Position numbers and translations under genes: made by a program. The notes under the pieces were generated by a model. That model did no database searches. It was not told where the DNA came from and saw nothing but the letters and a program-made list of their open reading frames with translations. Of a stretch of DNA of 64,000 nt, positions 20,596 through 33,575 are shown in pieces. Source of the stretch: Bipolaris cookei (Eukaryota > Ascomycota > Dothideomycetes > Pleosporales > Pleosporaceae); assembly GCA_002286855.1 (NCBI GenBank), contig NRSV01000003.1:800831-864830 (forward strand). Direction: 5' to 3'. Numbering within the stretch: position 1 is the first letter of the stretch; each line of letters opens with the position of its first letter.

Positions 20596-23500
20596 ATGCC
20601 GAGCTGGAGACCACTCCCGCGTATCGCGTTCGCCATATGCATATACCCCTTCCAGCCCTCGTCACCCGCCGACTTGCCCCTCGAAATTGGCGATGAGTTA
20701 TACATAATTGAGCAGGGCGGGCAAGATGGCTCCTGGTACCGTGGTTACTTGGTTGCGCCGCCCTCGTTGCTGGCCGGCCTGACGAGCGTCAAGGGCCAGA
20801 CGCTCGAAGCGCGCGTTTTCTCGGGCATCTTCCCACGCGTCTGTGTCGAGGTGCGCGAGGTTCTAGGGGACAGCAAAGACACGCTCTCCCAAGACACTAC
20901 AAACGACGCCCGCCGCGCCAGCATCTATCCACAGCACACCAACGGCGTCGTCACGCCCACCGAGAGCACTCGCACAACTTCTCCCTTTGCAAAAGTCTCG
21001 ACCGCCCATGCCCGCCAAAGCTCAAAGAGCGATGCTGTCTCTTCGCTGCCATATGCTACTTCTGCCCGCCCACCTTCCAGCCGCAGATCAAACAGAAAGC
21101 GCGCAGGCAGCACCCACTCGCAGTGGACTGCCCGCGAAGAGCATCTGCAGCAATTGACCCTTCCCCTGTCGCCCATATCAGACCCAACCGCCCCACGACC
21201 TCCCGCGCCCGTGCCTATGCTCAAGATTGGCGACGAGACGCCCACATCCGCCCAGGAGCCCTTGGTAGACGAAATCGCCTCGTGCCTGCGAGAATGGCAT
21301 TCGACAAAGGTGCACGAGCTCCTGCTTGCACGCAAATATGGCTCGCTAGACAAAATGTCTACGCTCATCAACACCCTGGACACGGCCCGCCGTCAGCTGT
21401 TGCACAAGGTGCTCACTGCAAAAGAACTGGAAAAGGTGCGTGAAGAAACCGTCTGGGATCTAGTTGCCGGCAACAAGATGCTGTGTGGGGATGTCATTGT
21501 GCGCAGCCCTTCGCAGCGCGGGCGCATTTTGACAGGCGACGACTCAGCCATTGAGATTACCAAGTTGCAGTCAATGATGAGCCTCCTCGACAGCCGGCCC
21601 ACTCCACAGCTTGATGAGCACAATCTGCACCATTTGTTTGTCAGTCTCAAGCACGTGGCAGGCGACGTTGTGCCTGGAGCGGCTCAAATATGCATGTACC
21701 TGTGTCTCAAGGCACCTGGTGCTGCCCCACAACCCCTCTCAGAGGCCTACTCGTTCGACCTGACTAACAGAGACGGGACAGCCGTGTCTTTGGCTGGCGA
21801 CAAGCTGCGCGCACTGCTTGTAGATCTCAGCCTTACGGACATTGGCGAAGGCGCGGGGTCCGGCTCTACGCTATATCTTGTCTTCAGACTCACCACTAAC
21901 GAGCCTCTGCGCTCGTCCTCAGCTGGCGACAAGGCCGGCTCAGTCAGGGAAACGACTCCGAGCAAGACATCGGGGGTGCAACCTTCCCAACAAGGAAGCA
22001 TCAAGGGCGGAAGGCGCAGCGTCATGTTTGGCGGTTCAAAGAGGAAGGAGTCAATCAACTCACGACAAACCGACTCGTCTGAAGAGCGCCGACATCAAAG
22101 CTTCGATCAGAATCGCTCCCAGACAGGCGAGCCACGTCCGGGATCGGCTGCAACCGCAACAACACGAGCAAGGGCTCTATCTCGAGATCAGAAGATGCTA
22201 AAAAGAACAGTCGCAGTTGGCGTCGTCCCCGTAAATCAAGTCTTGCAGGCACGCTCCGAGGCAGACCGCACTGTTGCCATGTTTTGCACCGCAGCACCAG
22301 GTGAGGACGTTTCCGAAGATGGTGGTGGCTGGGACAGTATACTCCCTGAGATATACCCCAGCGCCAGTGGGCAGTATACGCGGGATCCCCACATTAGCCG
22401 CATCACCATACACCTTAAAGCCTTCGTCGAGGCCGATGCCGAACGGCTCATTCAAAAGGTCCCGACAGTGCTTCACAATATCAAGCAGTGTCGGAAGATT
22501 GGCTTCTCGGGTGCCCCAACCAAACCCCGTAGCGACATCTACCTGACACTGGTCGAGCCCTTCCTTCCGAAAAACGCATTTTTGGCTCACCCAAAGACTG
22601 GCTCTGTTCCGTTGGGACAGACTTCTCCCATGAACAACCTGCAGCTTACTATCGAGGTTCGAAAGAGCTCTGGAGAACGCATTGAAGGCTGCATCTATCC
22701 GTCCACCAACAGCGCAGGCCACACAGCCTGGCGCACAACAGCAGCTCAACGAGGTGAAGGCTGGAACTCAACCATCCGCCTTGCCATTGACCCTCAAGAC
22801 GTGCCTGGTTCACACCTAGTCATGAGCGTTGCTGATGCGCCTGGATTCCCATTTGCACTATGCTGGATACCACTCTGGAACCAGGATGCCTTTGCCCGCG
22901 ATGGTGACCACGCCTTGACGTTGTACAAATACGATGAATACACCTCGGGCATGATTGCTGGCAAAGGCGCCTACCTTGGCCTGCCATGGAGCGCTAAGAA
23001 GAAGGATGAACATGTCATGGGCCCAATGGCTGCCGTTCACGTAAAAACCTTCCTCTGCAGCACAAAATATTCCCAAGACCCGACAATACTAGGCCTCATC
23101 AAGTGGCAAGAACAACCACCAGGTGAACTAGTAGGATTACTGCGCCGATTCAACTTCGTTCCAGAGATTGAAATTGTCAAGCTTTTGAGCGAGGTCTTCG
23201 ATGCCCTCTTTGCTATCCAGAGCCATTATGCTGGTAGTGATGAGTATGAGGATCTAATCTTCAACGCCGTTGTCATTGTCCTAGGCATTGTGCATGACCG
23301 ACGCTTCAACCTTGAGCCCCTTGTAGACCAGTACGCTCGGACTAAGGTGTTTCACTCGCTCGTCACTTCGTGCCTGATGCAGAGTCTCGGTCGACTTCTA
23401 GCCAAACCTACCGACCCCGAGAGTTCCCGGAAGCTACGTGCGACCTTTAAGGTTGGCAAGCTGATCATGAAGTTCCTGGTCAATGCTCGAGAGAGACAAA

Positions 23501-26500
23501 AGGCAAAGGAAGAGAGTATCGGCATCAAGGACAGAGCCCAATTCAGCAAAGAAATGAAGGTGCTCTTTACATCACTCGAATCCCTGATGAAGAACCAATC
23601 GCCTGTTCTCATCGGTACCAAGACCATTTTAGTCCAAAACCTTCATTCTTGGATAACGGAGCTAGAAGGATGTATGCCTGCCACAGAAGTCTTCAAGCTG
23701 ACTGCTGGGTTCATCGAATCCTCTTCCGATGTACAGGGCAAACTTATCCTCTACAAGCTCGTTCTCATCCATCACCTGTCAGATCTTCAAATCTTCCGCA
23801 CGCCTGAAGTACGTTGCATGCTCTTAGCAAGCACGGTGCACTGGCTAGCACCATACTGGGGTAGAGTAGAGACCGTCACCGACCAGTGGAAAGACCAAGT
23901 ACGCCTCTGCTGCTCAGTTGTGGCATCGCAGGTGGATGAACTCGGAAAGGAAGCTCCCGAATACATGCCAAAACTGGTCGAATCATACCGCGCCATACAA
24001 GCCACTCCTCGGCCACCCAAGAAGACGCTTTCTCTATTGTTCCCAACAAGTTATCCTTTCCAGACACGGCCCACAACTGCTGAGGCTTCGTTTGACGAGG
24101 CTATGGCTGAGATTTCGGCTGTCCTTGCAGCAATGTCGAGTCTACCCTCACTCCTACACCCGGAGTGGCCCAAGGAGGAGACCGCTGAATTTTTGTTCTC
24201 GGTATTGCAGGTGTACATTTCCATTCTCGATTGCGAGGCATTTCCCAGCTCCTGGCTGAGTGTGCACATCTACCACCACAAGGCCACCATGCGTGCATTA
24301 GAGAAACTCTTCAACATCCTATCCGACTCGTTTCTTCCTCTTCCTGATGAGGCTGACAGCTTCAGCACGGAACTGTGGCGCGCGTTCTTTGATGCGTTAC
24401 TGAAGCTTGTGGGCAGCGATGCGCTTGCGTTGGAAACATTCCCAGAGCAGAAGCGTCGCGCTGTGTGGAAGATCGCTGGCGATGTTCGTGAACACGGCGC
24501 GGATTTGCTGCAACGTAGCTGGGAGACTATTGGCTGGGAGGCGACCGCTGAAGACAAGGCCCAGTACGGACTTGAGAAGATGGGTGGTTTCCAAGTGCAA
24601 TATGTGCCTGGGCTGGTGGCGCCCATTGTGGAACTTTGTCTCAGTGTTCACGAAGGTCTGCGCAGTGTAGCCATTGAAGTGCTGCAAACGATGATCATCA
24701 GCGAATGGACGTTGAGTGAAGACCTGGCTCTTGTACAAACTGAGATGATTGATTGCTTGGATAACCTGTTCAAGACAAAACACCTAACCGAAGCCGTCTC
24801 GCAGAAACACTTCATCCAAGAGTTGATTGAGCTTTTCGAGCCTCTTGCCCAAAACCCTGAAGAAGAGTTGCTGGGAGCTTTGAAGAACCTCATCTCCACC
24901 GTTGATGAGCTGCTTGACCTGCTCGTTGCTGTGCACAGCACCGAGGCCACTGGAGAAATTTTCCACATCATGGACACACTGCACCTGATGGAGTTCTTGA
25001 AGGACATGCAGAAGGAAGACATGTACATCCGCTACGTGCATCAGCTCGTTGAACTTCAGGCCGACGCTCAGAACTACACCGAGGCAGGACTTGCGCTCCG
25101 ACTACATGCTGAGTTGTATGATTGGGATCCAAACTTGACTGTAGACCCACTTACAGACCCGAGCATGCCACCTCAGTCTGCATTTGAGCGAAAGGAACAA
25201 CTCTACTTCCAGATGATCGACCACTACGAGACCGGACAGTCATGGGACAACGCATTGGCTGCTTACAAGGAGCTTGCGACACAATACGAACACAACATCT
25301 TTGATTTTGCAAAACTTGCGCGAACTCAGCATGCCATGGCCAAGATCCACGAAAGTATCGCCAGGGGCGAGCGCCCCAATCCTCGCTACTTCAGAGTGGT
25401 GTATAGGGGTCTAGGATTTCCTCCTGGATTGCGGGACAAGCAGTTCATCTTTGAAGGATCTTCCAATGATCGGTTGGCCTCGTTCACAGATCGAATGCAA
25501 CAACAGCATCCTTCAGCACAGGTCATTAATCCCGGTGCAGAAGTAGACGTCGAAGGCCAGTACTTGCAAATCTACCCGGTCAGCCCGCAGAAGGACCTAA
25601 CACATCCAATCTACCAACGAACAAAAGTGTCTCAATCTGTCAAGGACTACTACCTGCTATCTCGACCATCTCACTTCACGTCAGCATCTCGCCGTTCGCC
25701 ATCAACCTTCAATCCGAGAGAGGCAACTGCAGAGAAGAGCCTCTACACCACAGCCGAGAGCTTCCCAACAATCTTACGAAGAAGTGAAATCATTGCTGTA
25801 GGCACTGTGACACTTACACCACTGCAAATGGGCATTGAGCGCACATCACGCAAGACAGTAGAGCTCCTTGCTATTGAAAAGCGCATTGCAGATGGCGATG
25901 ACACTGCTTTCAACATGCTCACTCAAGAACTCATGTATGCTGTTGACACAAATTCACGAGATTGCGTGGCCAATTATCACGACTTGCTCCCGCCACTTGA
26001 TCATGCAGAAGGAGACGATGAGATGTCCCAACCTAACCCTCTGGAGAATGCGATGAGAGTTGCCTTGATTGACTATGCTCTCATTATTCGTCGCTGCTTG
26101 TCGTTATATGTGAGGCCTGCTCAGCAAGCCACCAAAGCAGACCTTTCACAACGTATGTATCTTAGAAAATACACCATTGTTGACACGGTCTGACCATAGC
26201 AGGATTTGAGGTGGCCTATTCTCGAGAACTATCCGCTCTATTGTCTACAAACATTGCTCCAGCGACACGGTCCCCTACTGGCTCATGGCTGGCGGCAGCT
26301 ACGTCGCGTTCACGAGTAGCAAGTCCGGCACATGATGAAAAGACAGCCAATGGAGACAAGGTGGCACCACCAGTACAAAATGGCCGATCTTCCCGACAAG
26401 ATAAGAAAAGACACAGTCTGGCCTTTTTGACCAAAGATTTCCTCTTGGGAGAATCTGAGAAGGAGAAGGAAAAAGAGAAGGAAAAGGACAAGGAAAAGGA

Positions 26501-26879
26501 CAAGGACAAGATCCTCAAGGTGGAAAAACCGACGACTGACGACGACGCTTCAACCACAATCTCGTCAGGTAGCCGCAACAAGGAACCATCAAGCCGCCAT
26601 CGGTTGAGCTTGAACTTCCTCAATTCTACACCGAGCTCGCCACAACCAGAGGCGCTACCAAGCTTCCCAAGTAATGGCCGATCAAACATGAGTGACAGCA
26701 GCCTCCCGCGGCAGTCGAGCGCGCCACGACCAGACACGGTTAAAAGCCAGAAGAGCGATAAATCACTAGCGTCGCGATCAGGTAGTGTGAAGAAAAGGCT
26801 CAGCTTCATGAACATTTCGAAGAAGAGTAGCAAGAGTAGCGTGCGGGGGCGCGTTGATGATACCCTGATGGAGGAGTAA
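20596..26879 (+). CDS. DOCK-family guanine nucleotide exchange factor (fungal DCK1-like)
   Basis: Two exons, 20596-26152 and 26203-26879, give 2077 residues. The intron has GTATGT and CATAGCAG, giving QRFEVAYSREL across the junction; the alternative acceptor three bases earlier would give QPGFEVAY. DOCK proteins activate Rac/Rho-type GTPases together with ELMO-like partners. Domains: an N-terminal SH3 (about residues 10-80: AICIYPFQPSSPADLPLEIG, then GSWYRGYL); a helical region; a DHR-1/C2 lipid-binding domain (about 590-790: HISRITIHLKAF, RSDIYLTLVEPFLP, FALCWIPLW); a long ARM-like middle; and a DHR-2 exchange domain (about 1475-1870: ALRLHAELYDWDP, NPRYFRVVYRGLGFP, FIFEG). The tail is Ser-rich and disordered with a Lys/Glu/Asp run (KEKEKEKEKDKEKDKDK). 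Size and order fit the family. Confidence 0.93.
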
Positions 26880-27354
26880 TCTTTTTTTTCTTTGTGTTAC
26901 AAGATTTACTTTGTTTGCTTTCGCGGCAGCTTACGAGTTGCTTAATGCTTGTATACATTACCATAGGAGGGATATAAAGGGGAGGGAATATAGGTGTAGG
27001 CCGGAGGGGCGTGCTCTGTGTGCACATCTAGCCCTAGGGGGGTTTTTTTTTGCGGCGGTACGCAAATTCTGTACAACACACTGGCGATGTTTTTGTTTAT
27101 ACCCTTCCTATGTCAGCTTCGATACATAGTGCACGATACATATGAAAATACTGCAATTGCAATGGTTACAATGGACTGGATGTGGCTGTGTGTAAGGCGT
27201 GAGCCGTGAATGGTGGAGTTAGTGGGGCTGGTGGCGGTGTGCAGCTATCGATAGCGTACAGCCAGGATCCCTGCCAGGTCAAAAAAGTTCGAGAGGCCCA
27301 AAATTGAGCACTTGTCGCGCGCAACAGTCTACACCCACGTGAAAGTTGGCCGCA
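26880..27354. promoter_or_regulatory. Intergenic with RRP12 promoter
   Basis: The stretch contains the DOCK 3' UTR and the promoter of RRP12. An E-box CACGTG at 27336-27341 lies only 14 bp before the RRP12 start codon, probably in the leader. A G-run and T-run junction is at about 27036-27049. Confidence 0.4.
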
Positions 27355-30300
27355 ATGTCGCTCGACGAGAGACTGTCCAAGATCCGGGACAACCCGAAGC
27401 TTCAAGGCCAGCAGCAGGTAGGATTCACTTTCGTCTCGTCTTTTTCACCTTTGCTGTGAGGGCCGCCGCTAACCTTTGCAGACTCATGTCTTGCTCTCGG
27501 CCATCGAAGATACGCTCCGCCAGCAAAACTCAGAATTCACGCCGACAGCCTACTTCGCTGCCTTGCTATCGCTACTAGCCCGTCAAATCACGGTCCAGGG
27601 CATTGCTAACAAGGAAACGGCCACGGCGACCATCTACCTGCTGGATCTCATCACCCCCCATGTACCCGTCCCGCTGCTGCGATCCAAGTTCACCGATATC
27701 CTTACCAACCTCGCACCCGCCCTTACCGCACAAGACGCCGATGCGCCATTGATCAGGTCCTCGATAGGATGTCTCGAGTCACTTCTGCTCGTGCAGGATG
27801 CGCGCGCTTGGGAGCTGCCACAGACGACCATCAGCCCACGTAGGGCTGTCGCGGGACTACTGCAGATATCAGTCGACCATAGACCCAAAGTAAGGAAGAG
27901 GGCACAGGAAGCACTCAAAAAGGTGCTTGCGAACCCGCCACCGAGCCCTGCGCTGGACCATCCCGCAGCAGATATGTGCGCTGAGACGGCGCAAAAAATG
28001 CTCAAGGACATCGCGGCAGAGGTGGCAGCCAAGGCGCGCAAGCACAAGGGAAAGAGGGATACAGAGAACAAGGACCCCGACCTGATTCATGCGCTGCAGC
28101 TCATCAAGACGATTGCGATGTCGTCTGGCGGCTGGCCAAGCACCAAGATCGACGTGTTGTGCGAGCTGCTACTCAACATTTCCAAGTTGAGCAATGAGTT
28201 CTTGACCATGGCTGCTTTTGACATTTTCGAGGTCATTTTTGCAGGCATGGCCAATGAGCTTGCGTCTGCTAAGCTTCCCAGGCTGCTCGAAGTCATTGCT
28301 GAGCTGCAGCCCTCCAAAAACGACTCACAGCTACTTCCGCCCTGGATAGCAGTCGTATCACGCGGCTATGAAGTCTCTGCTCAGATTGAGCCCGAAGAGA
28401 CCTTTATGAAACTGCCCGAGTTGTTCACCACCATTGCCGAGTTCCTTACATCCTCTTCGCACAACATCCGTATCTCTGCCTCTGAGTGTTTAATCTCGTT
28501 TATCGTAAACCTCATCCCCGACAGCGTTATCCTCGAGCCCTCTGTATTCGACGAGAAGATACTAGAAAAGTTTGCTAAGGTTGCCCAAGATCTCTTAAGC
28601 GTCAAGTATCAAGCTGCCTGGATGGAAGTGTTTAATGTCTTCGCTGCGATGTTCGAGACTCTCAGATGGCGCTCAGATCCTATACTCAAGCCTGTGCTAA
28701 GGGTTGTTGGAGACCTCAGAAGCAATGACAGCTTTGCGGGTAAAAAAGAAGCAGATGCAGTCATTTCAAAGGCAATCACTGCAATGGGGCCTGACGTTGT
28801 CCTTGAGATACTCCCCTTGAATTTGCCACGGCCACCACCAGGACAGACTGGACGAGTCTGGATGCTTCCGCTCCTTCGCGATTCCGTGCACAACGCCAAG
28901 CTGTCTCACTTCAGAAAAGAGATGGTTTCGTTGAGCGAAGAGCTCTACCAGAAGGTCATAGATCACGGCGAGAAGGATAAGACAATGGAGATCAAGGTCT
29001 TTGAAACAGTCGTACATCAAATCTGGTCAATCCTGCCCGGCTACTGCGATTTGCCACTGGATCTGGTCGAGGCCTTCGATCAGACCTTTTGTGAAATGCT
29101 GGCAAATCTTCTTTATGGTCAAGCTGATCTACGAACGGATATCTGCCGAGCTCTACAGAACCTGGTAGACAGCAACAAGGCCATTGTGGAACTGGAGTCC
29201 GAAGACGACCTGCTTGCGCAAGCCCGCATCTCTAAAGCTGACGCACAGAAGAACTTGGACCACCTCGCCAACTTCGCAAGCAACATGCTTGCAGTCCTAT
29301 TCAACGTATACAGCCAAACTCTGCCACAGTACCGCGGCACTATTCTTAGGACCATCAACGCGTATCTGAGCATCGTGCCCGAGAGAGAGCTCATGGAAAC
29401 CTTTGAGCGAGTTGCGACCAACCTTGAGGCCTCACTACCCGAACCTGGCTCGCAGACTCAAGTAGCCAAGCAAAAGCAGGAGATAGGCCCCAACAAGATG
29501 CCGCCCATGAGCCACACACTCATGGATCTAATCATCACAATTGCCTTGTACCTCCCACGTGATAGCTATCGTTCGCTTTTCCGTATGGCCGAGATTATGA
29601 TCAATCGAGAGAACGAGCCGCAACTGCAGAAGAAAGCATACAAGCTTATTCCCCGGCTTGCAGAATCTGAGATGGGTCGAGCAGCTTTGAGAGAGCGCAA
29701 TGCAGAGCTACAGCAGCTGCTTCTCGGGAGTGCGGAAAAGGCATCAGCTCCTGCCCGAAGAGACCGACTCAATGCGCTATTCCAAGTTCTTGAGTCTTTG
29801 CCACAGAGTGATCTTCACTTCATCCCTTCGATCCTTTCTGAGGTCGTTATCTCGGCTAAGGAGACCAACGAGAAAGCTCGAGAGGCTGCCTACAACTTGC
29901 TTGTCGCAATGGGCGAGAAGATGGCGCAGGGCGGTCAGGTCGTGCAATCCAAGGTACCTAATATGCCTGCCGGTGCCCCCACAGTAGACGCATCGCTCGA
30001 GGAGTTCTTCACAATGGTGTCAGCTGGTCTGGCCGCTACGACACCACATATGATTTCCGCATCTATCACCGCCGTCACCCGTATACTTTACCAGTTTCAT
30101 GACCAGATATGCAAGGAAACAATCACAAATCTCTGCGATCTCATGGACATATTCCTCCAGAATCCCAATCGCGAAATTGTCCGCAGTGTACTTGGTTTTG
30201 TCAAAGTCGAGGTTATATCATTGCCCGAATCACTTGTTCGCCCGCGCCTTAACACCCTTCTTAAGAATCTCATGGTTTGGAGCCACGAGCACAAGGCTCA

Positions 30301-31261
30301 CTTCAAAGCCAAGGTCAAGCATATTGTAGAGCGCATGGTTCGTAAGTTTGGTGTGGAGGAAGTTGAGCGCGCCACTCCTGTGGAGGACCGTAAGCTAATC
30401 ACCAACATCCGTAAGACACGCGAGCAGCGCAAGAAAAAGAAGCAGCAGGCTGCGGAGGATGGCGAAGAACCAACTGAGAAACGAAAGGGCAAGTTTGAGA
30501 GCGAGTACGACCAAGCTGTATACGGCAGCGAAAGCGACGAAAGCGAGGGTGACTCTGAGGACGAGTTTGTTAAGAGTCAAAGCAAACAACAGCGCGGCGG
30601 CGCAAAGGGCGGCAACACCTACATTATTGAAGATGAAGATGAGCCTCTTGATCTACTGTCCAAGCGCGCTCTCGGAAACATATCCTCGACGAAGCCTCTG
30701 CGTCAACGCAAGCAGCCAACGAAGATTAAGGCGCGCACGAATGAAGACGGCAAACTCATCCTCGGCGAATCAGACGACGAGACAGAAGTCAAGGGCAAAA
30801 AATCAAAGAAGCAAGCTGCCGATGACGAGGATGCCCTCATGGATATTGATGATCAAAACACGTCGCTGGAAGCAGGCATCAACGCCTATGTTGACGCTAT
30901 CCGAGGACGCGATGCCGCTCAAACCGGCCAGAAGGGACGTCTCAAGTTCAGCAACAAGCGCACTCACGAAGATGACGAAATGGACATGGACGATGATGGC
31001 GCTGAGGCAGACTGGCAAGAAATTCGCAAAGCAAAGTCAGGCTCAGGTATGGGTAAAGGCGGTGCGAAGAGTGGTGGTGCTGGGCAAAGGAACCAGAGGC
31101 GAGCGTTGGGCCAGGAGAGATCGAGGGGAGGAAATGTTAGTGGTGGAGAGGGTAGAGGGGGGTCAAAAGGCAGGATTGAGAAGACGAAGTCTCCGCGCGG
31201 TAGAGGTGGAGGTGGGTTTAGAGGAAAGGCACCGAGTGGAAAATGGAGGGGGCCAAAGTGA
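27355..31261 (+). CDS. RRP12: Ribosome biogenesis factor RRP12
   Basis: RRP12 is a HEAT/ARM-repeat protein needed for maturation and nuclear export of pre-ribosomal subunits. Exon 1 (27355-27417) encodes MSLDERLSKIRDNPKLQGQQ plus Gln. A 64-nt intron follows (GTAGGA..GCAG), then exon 2, 27482-31261; the total is 1280 residues. The N-terminal half has helical repeats, including the NUC173-type region (about 370-600). The C-terminal third shows NPNREIVRSVLGFVKVEVIS, HFKAKVKHIVERMVRKFG, then RKTREQRKKKKQQ. The last about 200 residues are acidic/basic tracts ending in an RGG-like, Gly/Arg-rich tail, a typical RNA-binding end for nucleolar proteins. Length and order fit the family. Confidence 0.94.
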
Positions 31262-31689
31262 ACAGTTGAACAGAGCTAACAAAACAAAAATGGATTTGGA
31301 TTACGAGGGAGTTTTATTTTGGGGGAGGGGGGCTCAATTTAATTTCGTTGTTCGTCTTGATCATGTATGAAATTCGATACCATCTATTGCGTTTGCCATC
31401 GAACGACTGAGTGTCCCTTCTGACTTCACGCTTTTTTCTTAAAACTTGTTGTCCAAGTGTGTGTGTTTTTTTTAGATCAGAGGAGATTATTTTTGCTGAC
31501 GGCGAGTAACTCAGTATGTACTCCAGCGTCCGCAGAAGCTTCAAAAACATGATGTCACACAACGGAAAGTATGATTTCGAGGGGCAAATTGTGTAACGAG
31601 CAAGTGGCGAAACACGGGTTTTGCATTCAATCAAGAACAATGTAATGAATCAAATATGTTGAGAAGATTAGTTGTTCCATTTTGATCCC
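31262..31689. other. Intergenic spacer
   Basis: This holds the RRP12 3' UTR and the promoter of the hydrolase gene. It contains G-runs at about 31319-31332 and T-runs at about 31465-31473. Nothing else was recognised. Confidence 0.5.
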
Positions 31690-32604
31690 ATGAAACGATT
31701 CCTAAGCCACATCGACACACTGACCCGAGCTACTATGCCATCGCCACCCAAGACCTCACTATCAGCCTCTTCACCCCCAAGCAAACCCTGGAAACCAGCA
31801 CGTCTAGACGACTACCTCGACCTTTCGCACGCCCCAAACGCGAAAGGGACATCCTCCATCGTCAAGCCCCTGTCGTTAAAAGTCGACGACGGACCCGATG
31901 GCAGCGTACCGGCCTTTCTGCATCTCCCGCCCACGACATCCAGCACCCCAGCCACCAAGACCGGTGTGATATTTTTATCAGGCGCAGGCGGAGGCGTCGT
32001 AGGTCCCTCGTCCATGTACCTCTCTCTTGCCGAGAAACTGGCATCACTACCCCGTCCCATGGCGGCTCTGCGCCTCGACTACCGTTACCCAGCCCGCACC
32101 AAGCACTGCGTCCGCGACGTGCTAGCCGCCATGCAAGAACTGCAGGATACGTACCATCTCGCGTCTTTTGTGCTCGTCGGCTGGTCGTTTGGCGGCGCAC
32201 CGGTCTTCACGGTTGGAGGGCAAGATGAGCGCGTGGTAGGGTGTGTGGGGATCGCTAGCCAGACTGCCGATACAGAGGGGATACAGTCGCTCGCGCCCCG
32301 GCCTTTGTTATTGATTCATGGTATAGGGGATCGCACGCTGAGCTATAGTTGCTCTGAGCGGCTTTACGAGTTGTATGGTACGGGGGGGAAGAGGAAGTTG
32401 AGACTTTTTGAACACGATGATCATGCTTTGACGGGGAGTTCACGCGAGGCGGAGCAGGTGGTTGGGGGGTTCATACTTGAGTGTGCGGGCTTAGGGTTGC
32501 GGGAGAATGGGAGGGGGCTGGGTGAGGTGCTGGTGGAGGAAGAGGAGAAGGTGGAGCTGATGAGGAAGGGGGGAGATTTGAGAGAGGGCGAAAGGGTAGA
32601 GTAG
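31690..32604 (+). CDS. Alpha/beta hydrolase-fold protein
   Basis: Single exon of 304 residues from the first in-frame ATG; a second ATG at 31735 gives 289. The fold is indicated by GVIFLSGAGGGVVGP (oxyanion strand and loop), AALRLDYRYP, and the nucleophile elbow VLVGWSFGGAP with Ser in G-W-S-F-G. The strand with the likely acid reads LLLIHGIGDRTLS, and the likely catalytic His is in FEHDDHALTG. It resembles the TEX30/KANSL3-like and dienelactone-hydrolase-like branch more than lipases. The 15 residues between the two ATGs (MKRFLSHIDTLTRAT) could be a mitochondrial presequence. Substrate unknown. The C-terminal tail is Glu/Lys-rich. Confidence 0.85.
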   Translation: MKRFLSHIDTLTRATMPSPPKTSLSASSPPSKPWKPARLDDYLDLSHAPNAKGTSSIVKPLSLKVDDGPDGSVPAFLHLPPTTSSTPATKTGVIFLSGAGGGVVGPSSMYLSLAEKLASLPRPMAALRLDYRYPARTKHCVRDVLAAMQELQDTYHLASFVLVGWSFGGAPVFTVGGQDERVVGCVGIASQTADTEGIQSLAPRPLLLIHGIGDRTLSYSCSERLYELYGTGGKRKLRLFEHDDHALTGSSREAEQVVGGFILECAGLGLRENGRGLGEVLVEEEEKVELMRKGGDLREGERVE

Positions 32605-33575
32605 ACGTGGTATTTTCGGATCGTGTCAATACGTGACGATGACTTAATATTTACTTTTGAGCCATGTCTGTTGTTGTGTTTGTTTCTTTTGTTGTTTGTC
32701 CGATGGTAAGTGCATCATGCTTGCCTTTTCTCTTCGTGACGTTGTCTGGTCGGGTCCACTGATCAAAGCTTTGATTACTAGGCACGTGGTTTTGCACGTT
32801 CAATAACGCTGTCGAGCAGAATCCAGATCCATTCATTCAGGAATGATCGTCAGTATCGGACAAACGATCAGTCTCACAATAATATTCTTTGCTTAGATTT
32901 TTAAGACTTGGAATACTAAGCCACGGCGAGAACTACATACAGCACGTTGACTGGAGCCTAATCTAGAGCTTGAAAAATGATTGCGAATGACATGGCCTGA
33001 CGCCTCTCACTGTACCAACTTTGCGAGGAAAACTAGATGGTTAGGTTTCAGACACGCAGCTAACATCAATCTCGGCAATCCCGTGCCTGATCTGCACTGA
33101 CTACCACGGCTAACAAAACACGCAACGATATGCGAGCCAATCGGCTCCCTGCTGCTCTCTATTCGCCGTGTTGATCGTATTCGAGGTGTGACGGTCGCAA
33201 CTAATGTGTACGGTGCACCTGGTGCAACTGCATAAAGCATGATCCGCAACGGTTCCCGCATCCGACCAAGTGCAATCTTGGTTTCCTGCTTATACGAGCC
33301 AAATGGAGGCGGCGTGACTCCAGCTATCGAAGTAGAGAATGTCGCTTTCTCAACATCACTGGGGGGGACCGTGCATGGCCAAGCTGCTCAACAGCCTTTG
33401 CATATTTCGTGCGCATATGCTTGATCCTAACTTTGCGGCTACGTTGGCCTGTGTACGCAGAAACAAAGGTGTTAGAATTCAAATAGGTATACTTGGGTTG
33501 GTGCGCACGTCTGAAGAAAGTCTTTATGGATCAATTGTTTGCCTGTGAAAGGACATCTCGCCTCATGACTGCGCC
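32605..33575. other. Intergenic, about 1 kb
   Basis: No gene or repeat was recognised between the hydrolase and the P450; it should contain the P450 promoter. The border between the housekeeping block and the sparse accessory block falls here. Confidence 0.5.
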